From positions 5,890,001-5,954,000 of the forward strand of contig NZ_CP042806.1 of the NCBI RefSeq assembly GCF_008000815.1: a stretch of DNA of 64,000 nucleotides. Reading direction: 5' to 3'. The position numbers were made by a program, and so were the translations under genes. Below, in pieces: positions 61,601 through 64,000 of this stretch. The notes below the pieces were generated by a model. The model did not search any database. It was not told the DNA's origin and was given only the letters and a program-made list of their open reading frames with translations. The DNA comes from Terriglobus albidus. Its GTDB lineage: Bacteria > Acidobacteriota > Terriglobia > Terriglobales > Acidobacteriaceae. Numbering within the stretch: position 1 is the first letter of the stretch; every line of letters begins with the position of its first letter.

Positions 61601-64000
61601 CCGACGTAATGAACCACGCCACTGGTGACGGTGCAGACGCCGGTCGAATTTGAGCTCACCGAAGCTGTGCCATCACCCGTGTAGCTGAAGGTCGGCGTAA
61701 AGCTGCCGCCGTAAGTTCCACTCGCCGGAAGGTTCGAGATACTGATTGTCGGCGTCGCCTGGCCAACGGAGAAAGTCTGCACGCTCCCCGTCACAGCAGC
61801 ATAGTTCGTGCCCGCCGTCGCACTCGCTGTCATCGAGCATGTGCCCACACCAACGTAGTGCACCACGCCGCTGGTCACGGTACAGACACTGGTCGAGTTC
61901 GAGCTCACCGACGTCGTTCCATCGCCCGAATAGCTGAAGGTCGGCGTAAAGCTACCACCGTAAGTTCCGCTGGCAGGTAGGTTCGAGACGCTGATCGTCG
62001 GCGTCGCCTGACCCACAGAGAAGGTCTGCGCAGTGCCAGTTACCGCTGCGTAGTTCGTTCCAGCCGTTGCGCTTGAAGTCAGCGAGCATGTGCCCACTCC
62101 GACGTAGTGCACCACGCCGCTGGTCACCGTGCAGACGCTGGTCGAGTTCGAGCTCACCGAGGTTGTACCGTCGCCCGTATAGCTGAAGGTCGGCGTAAAG
62201 CTACCGCCATAAGTTCCACTGGCGGGAAGGTTCGAGACGCTGATTGTCGGCGTCGCCTGACCGATGGAGAAGGTCTGCGCCGTACTGGTCACAGCCGCAT
62301 AGTTCGTGCCCGCCGTAGCGCTCGCTGTCAATGAGCAGGTGCCCACGCCAACGTAGTGCACTACACCGCTGGTCACCGTGCAGATGCTGGTCGAGTTCGA
62401 GCTCACCGAGGTTGTACCGTCGCCTGTATAGCTGAAGGTCGGCGTAAAGCTGCCGCCATAAGTTCCACTTGCCGGAAGGTTCGAGATACTGATCGTCGGC
62501 GTACCCTGGCCCACAGAGAAGGTCTGTGCTGAACCTGTAACCGTGTTGTAATTCGTACCCGCTGTCGCGCTCGATGTCAGCGAGCAGGTGCCTGTGCCAA
62601 CGTAGTGCACTACACCGCTAGTCACCGTGCAGACGCTGGTCGAATTTGAGCTCACCGAAGTTGTGCCATCACCCGTGTAGCTGAAGGTCGGCGTGAAGCT
62701 GCCGCCGTAGCTTCCACTCGCTGGAAGGTTCGAGATGCTGATCGTTGGCGTCGCCTGGCCAACGGAGAAGGTCTGCGCCGAACCGGTCACTGCTCCATAG
62801 TTCGTGCCTGCCGTCGCGCTTGAGGTCAACGAGCAGGTACCAACCCCGACGTAATGAACCACGCCACTGGTGACGGTGCAGACGCCGGTCGAATTTGAGC
62901 TCACCGAAGCTGTGCCATCACCCGTGTAGCTGAAGGTCGGCGTAAAGCTGCCGCCGTAAGTTCCACTCGCCGGAAGGTTCGAGATACTGATTGTCGGCGT
63001 CGCCTGGCCAACGGAGAAAGTCTGCACGCTCCCCGTCACAGCAGCATAGTTCGTGCCCGCCGTCGCACTCGCTGTCATCGAGCATGTGCCCACACCAACG
63101 TAGTGCACTACACCGCTGGTCACAGAGCAGACGCTGGTCGAATTCGAGCTCGCCGAAGCTGTGCCGTCGCCGGTATAGCTGAAGGTCGGCGTAAAGCTGC
63201 CGCCATAAGTCCCGCTAGCTGGCACATTTGAGATGCTGATCGTCGGCGTCGCCTGGCCAACAGAGAAGGTCTGCGCTGTACCCGTGGTTGCGTTGTAGTT
63301 GGTCCCAGCCGTTGCACTCGCTGTCAGCGAACAGGTGCCCGTGCCAACATAGTGCACCACGCCGCTGCTCACGGTACAAACACTGGCCGAGTTCGAGCTT
63401 ACGGATTTCGTACCATCGCCGGTGTAGCTGTATGTCGGTGTAAAGCTGCCGCCATAGGTTCCACTGGCAGGCAGATTCGAGATCGCAATCGTCGTTGATT
63501 GCTTTGAGGACACCGTTATCGATGTAGTCGCTTCGGCGTCGTCCGAGGTGTTGAGAGTCGTGTCGATCTGCGAGGCGGATACCAGGCCGTAGAAGAAATC
63601 GGTATACGTTCCCACAGTGGCAGGGATCGCGGTCTGGAAGGTCAGATCTGCCGAACCGTTCGCGGGGACAGTGAAGGTACCCGACCAGATCAATGTACTT
63701 CCGTTGATCGATGGATCGGAGATAGAGGCTCCTGCAAAGGTGGAGCTGCCGTTGATGTAGTTCTCCGCGTCCGGCGAGGCCGCCAGGGCATCGATGAATT
63801 CATCCAGGGAAGCCGCAACCGACCCGGAATTGGTGATATGCACCGTATACGTAGCGGTACCGCCGCTAAGCCCGAATGAGGTCGGTGTCACCGACATGGA
63901 CAACAGCAGCGTGTTGGTGGCGGCCTGAATGGGCGGAATATTTCCCAGCGACGAGACCGTGGTGTGTTTGATCTGCGAACCGCTATTGATATACGCAATC
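55636..64000 (-). CDS. Giant surface protein with 83-residue tandem repeats and choice-of-anchor-D domains (N-terminus outside window)
   Basis: The frame is open from 63999 to the stop at 55636, at least 2787 residues; the start lies beyond the window (an in-frame TTG at 63903 is not a real start, because coding continues upstream). Order: a conserved-repeat (DUF11-like) domain (63500-64000), fifteen 83-residue repeats (59758-63492), an MBG-type Ig domain and a further Ig module (about 59310-59757), nine choice-of-anchor-D/HYDIN-like domains of about 100 residues with xGxFxxTxxC motifs (about 56470-59305), an Ig-like Big domain (about 56190-56465), and a C-terminal region with two hydrophobic stretches around RLRRARRKLMGH and then LTGCGSS. 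Secreted adhesin or biofilm protein is likely; domain functions are inferred. Confidence 0.9.
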   Translation of the reverse strand, partial: IAYINSGSQIKHTTVSSLGNIPPIQAATNTLLLSMSVTPTSFGLSGGTATYTVHITNSGSVAASLDEFIDALAASPDAENYINGSSTFAGASISDPSINGSTLIWSGTFTVPANGSADLTFQTAIPATVGTYTDFFYGLVSASQIDTTLNTSDDAEATTSITVSSKQSTTIAISNLPASGTYGGSFTPTYSYTGDGTKSVSSNSASVCTVSSGVVHYVGTGTCSLTASATAGTNYNATTGTAQTFSVGQATPTISISNVPASGTYGGSFTPTFSYTGDGTASASSNSTSVCSVTSGVVHYVGVGTCSMTASATAGTNYAAVTGSVQTFSVGQATPTISISNLPASGTYGGSFTPTFSYTGDGTASVSSNSTGVCTVTSGVVHYVGVGTCSLTSSATAGTNYGAVTGSAQTFSVGQATPTISISNLPASGSYGGSFTPTFSYTGDGTTSVSSNSTSVCTVTSGVVHYVGTGTCSLTSSATAGTNYNTVTGSAQTFSVGQGTPTISISNLPASGTYGGSFTPTFSYTGDGTTSVSSNSTSICTVTSGVVHYVGVGTCSLTASATAGTNYAAVTSTAQTFSIGQATPTISVSNLPASGTYGGSFTPTFSYTGDGTTSVSSNSTSVCTVTSGVVHYVGVGTCSLTSSATAGTNYAAVTGTAQTFSVGQATPTISVSNLPASGTYGGSFTPTFSYSGDGTTSVSSNSTSVCTVTSGVVHYVGVGTCSMTASATAGTNYAAVTGSVQTFSVGQATPTISISNLPASGTYGGSFTPTFSYTGDGTASVSSNSTGVCTVTSGVVHYVGVGTCSLTSSATAGTNYGAVTGSAQTFSVGQATPTISISNLPASGSYGGSFTPTFSYTGDGTTSVSSNSTSVCTVTSGVVHYVGTGTCSLTSSATAGTNYNTVTGSAQTFSVGQGTPTISISNLPASGTYGGSFTPTFSYTGDGTTSVSSNSTSICTVTSGVVHYAGVGTCSLTASATAGTNYAAVTGTAQTFSIGQATPTISVSNLPASGTYGGSFTPTFSYTGDGTTSVSSNSTSVCTVTSGVVHYVGVGTCSLTSSATAGTNYAAVTGTAQTFSVGQATPTISVSNLPASGTYGGSFTPTFSYSGDGTTSVSSNSTSVCTVTSGVVHYVGVGTCSLTSSATAGTNYAAVTGTAQTFSVGQATPTISVSNLPASGTYGGSFTPTFSYTGDGTTSVSSNSSSVCTVTSGVVHYVGVGTCSLTASATAGTNYVAVTGTAQTFSVGQAAPTISISNLPASGIYGHDFIPTFGYIGDGTASVTSNSTSICTVTSGVVRYVGVGTCSLTASATAGSNYAAVTGTAQMFSVSQATPTISISNLPASGTYGHDFIPTFSYIGDGTASVTSNSTGICTVTSGVVRYVGVGTCSLTASATAGTNYAAVTGTAQTFAVNQATATVTLSNLNLTYTGSPQAGTVTTSPSGLTVTTTYNGGATVPTAAGSYTMVATINDANYSGTATGTVVISPAAQSITFAALPAQVIYGSGALLLSATGGASGNPVVFSVLSGPGAVSGSRLTVTGVGPVVVAANQAGNSNYVAASQVTQSITSIGATLNLSLASLNFLNQPVGTTSLAQTLIITNPNAFPVTITGIQANGDFHAASACAVIAAQGNCSVNVTFTPTVAGSRAETLTITNAQSNVAQTVPMTGIGTAPGIQVSPAALGFGSEVVSTASTGQTLTIRNTGTAPLVISNIATTGDFATTGKCASVPAGSNCSLTVTFTPTAIGSRTGTLTLTDNAGGQSQVVNLSGTGTEAGVSLTPGAQAFPATLVGSASQTLTATLTNTGSAALTGIGFGIVGDFAQTNNCAASLAAGASCTINVVYAPKIAGAESGVLTVSDSQGSQTISLTGTGLVPGATLSTAELLFGSRPVNTSSLAQTVIFTNTGTGPVTINSVTTTANFADTTNCTGQIAAGASCSVNVTFTPTLTGLLPGTVTISDTAGSQTVTLQGEGTNASVTMSPSFLLFGAQVVNTVSMAQTVTAKNTGTTPLTLNPITVSNNFVESDQCPAVLPVGGSCLISVSFAPTATGSLYGSLQFSDASGQVSTVVALSGQGTLPGIAISPSTVFFGSLAVGTASQAQTVTVWNTGSAPLQITAINATGDFAETDTCTASAIPVGGYCILNVTMTPTTIGTRTGVIQIANNVDGIHLISLSGVGQQAGVTVFPTTLAFGSYPYVSTSQATGTALSVTLTNSGNVPLQMSGFSTQGDFTETDNCGATVPVGGFCTLTARFVPTALGHRTGVLTINDNAGGGTQQVSLAGDGSPYGLTLTPPVMNFGVQTLGKHSASQTATLTNNTGQALNNLVITPSGQFTETDNCGTSLANGASCTVDITVTPASTGAITGTVTFSSGAGIAATGGSIMRPHTQAVQANTSSTSSSTVGVVAVSASAIPPGIDISLPQVSFSVTSVGTGAVQTVTIRNTGSALPLTHLAIGTTNATEFPFTTTCPATLAAQANCTITINFTPIGNGLRTGIMGITADGGISALLPESGSAAKGAPGITLTSSVNTSMLQGDVTLTSTVASSTTQPTGSISFMDGSTLLGTAALSNGVASLTTSALATGSHAITAVYSGDANYVAATANVVTQSVVDFSLKAVGNGASQTVVPGNSATYQVAIAPTSGSSFPVAATLTVTGLPQGATAELSTKPWMQLSANSWQVPATTTLDNVSLTFHVPGQTAAVVSQPTNSHSNGLPSVAWAALLLPFAYRLRRARRKLMGHLAIMFVVVGTLAALAGLTGCGSSNGFFGQAAKNYTVTVTVTAGPDSHSTDLELNVQ
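60608..61852 (-). repeat. Higher-order 1245-bp duplication, downstream copy
   Basis: Five repeat units (the C-terminal part of unit 7, units 8-11 and the N-terminal part of unit 12) match 61853-63097 almost base for base at an offset of exactly 1245 bp. Examples: TGCACGCTCCCCGTCACAGC near 61778 and 63023; CACCACGCCGCTGGTCACGG at 60616 and 61861. Confidence 0.88.
61853..63097 (-). repeat. Higher-order 1245-bp duplication, upstream copy
   Basis: Contains the C-terminal part of unit 2, units 3-6 and the N-terminal part of unit 7. Unit 7 is chimeric: its first half matches unit 12 (SYSGDG) and its second half unit 2 (CSMTASATAG, TGSVQTF), so the crossover lies within unit 7. A few differences (for example HYVGVG versus HYAGVG in units 5 and 10) have accumulated since. 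Confidence 0.85.

Larger units (their letters stand above)
59758..63492 (-). repeat. Fifteen tandem 249-bp (83-residue) repeats
   Basis: Each unit follows TISISNLPASGTYGGSFTP, TFSYTGDGT, VCTVTSGVVHYVGVGTCSL and AGTNYAAVTGTAQTFSVGQ. Two cysteines are 17-18 residues apart in every unit (C...GTCS), a probable disulfide per repeat. Units 14 and 15 (nearest the MBG domain) differ most (YGHDFIP, VVRYVG). Units 3-12 are highly similar, indicating recent amplification. Confidence 0.95.

Noticed and set aside
59758-63492. CRISPR-like array
   Set aside because: Regular 249-bp spacing is a protein-coding tandem repeat in one open frame, without short identical repeats and unique spacers.
63901-63903. 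TTG start of the giant protein
   Set aside because: The reading frame continues open and protein-like (ending NTLLLS) to the window edge, so the start is outside.

Overview
The window looks like a chromosomal segment of an Acidobacteriota bacterium, most likely class Terriglobia, family Acidobacteriaceae (Granulicella/Terriglobus/Edaphobacter type). This is an inference from gene content: two very large FtsX/MacB-type permeases, each preceded by a PadR regulator (the acidobacterial 'ADOP' arrangement); an Oar-like TonB receptor with a carboxypeptidase-regulatory N-terminus beside glycosidases and no SusD; winged-helix/TPR and membrane-anchored winged-helix regulators; and giant choice-of-anchor-D secreted proteins. 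No rRNA, tRNA, CRISPR array or phage module was seen.

Layout. 1-6.8 kb: a minus-strand carbohydrate operon (TonB receptor, GH27 alpha-galactosidase, hairpin-type glycosidase running off the edge) with a divergent membrane-anchored regulator. 6.8-9.8 kb: a LysR regulator divergent from an isochorismatase-like hydrolase, a pirin and an AtaL-like protein. 9.9-15.7 kb: a secreted unknown, a DUF1801 protein, a cytochrome P450, a truncated DUF899 gene, ribosomal protein S1 and a PEP-mutase-like enzyme. 16.2-18.9 kb: a GH32 fructan hydrolase divergent from a MarR-GNAT fusion. 19-25.6 kb: two convergent PadR-permease units around an ICMT-like methyltransferase. 25.8-32 kb: a GH3 beta-glucosidase and a secreted propeller/Ig-like protein. 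32.5-33.8 kb: an IS481 transposase broken by an amber codon. 33.9-41.6 kb: a secreted ChaN/EreA-like protein, a thioredoxin-reductase-like flavoprotein, a winged-helix/TPR regulator, a 1-Cys peroxiredoxin with a persulfide-dioxygenase-like MBL-rhodanese protein, a STAS protein and a secreted esterase. 42-49 kb: an AraC regulator divergent from an RND efflux operon. 49.5-54.7 kb: an unknown secreted protein, a zinc-finger/PP2C phosphatase, a methyltransferase, a CNB-histidine kinase and a GH43 pseudogene. 55-64 kb: a small outer-membrane barrel and the C-terminal part of a giant surface protein (at least 2787 residues in the window) with fifteen 83-residue tandem repeats.

The most unusual feature is a family of about ten intergenic elements (class A, roughly 90-150 bp) made of successive hairpins. 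Their stem sequences change between copies while pairing is kept. Several lie as inverted pairs, and one adjoins the point where the DUF899 gene is cut. Two further families (B and C) share the same spaces. Together they look like an acidobacterial REP/MITE-type system or structured transcript ends; no mobilising enzyme was seen here. The second standout is a 1245-bp higher-order duplication inside the giant protein, with a visible chimeric junction unit.

Themes: plant or microbial polysaccharide use (GH27, GH32, GH3, GH43 remnant, TonB receptor), export and efflux, redox and sulfur protection, and partner-switch signalling (STAS protein, PP2C phosphatase, unusual histidine kinase).
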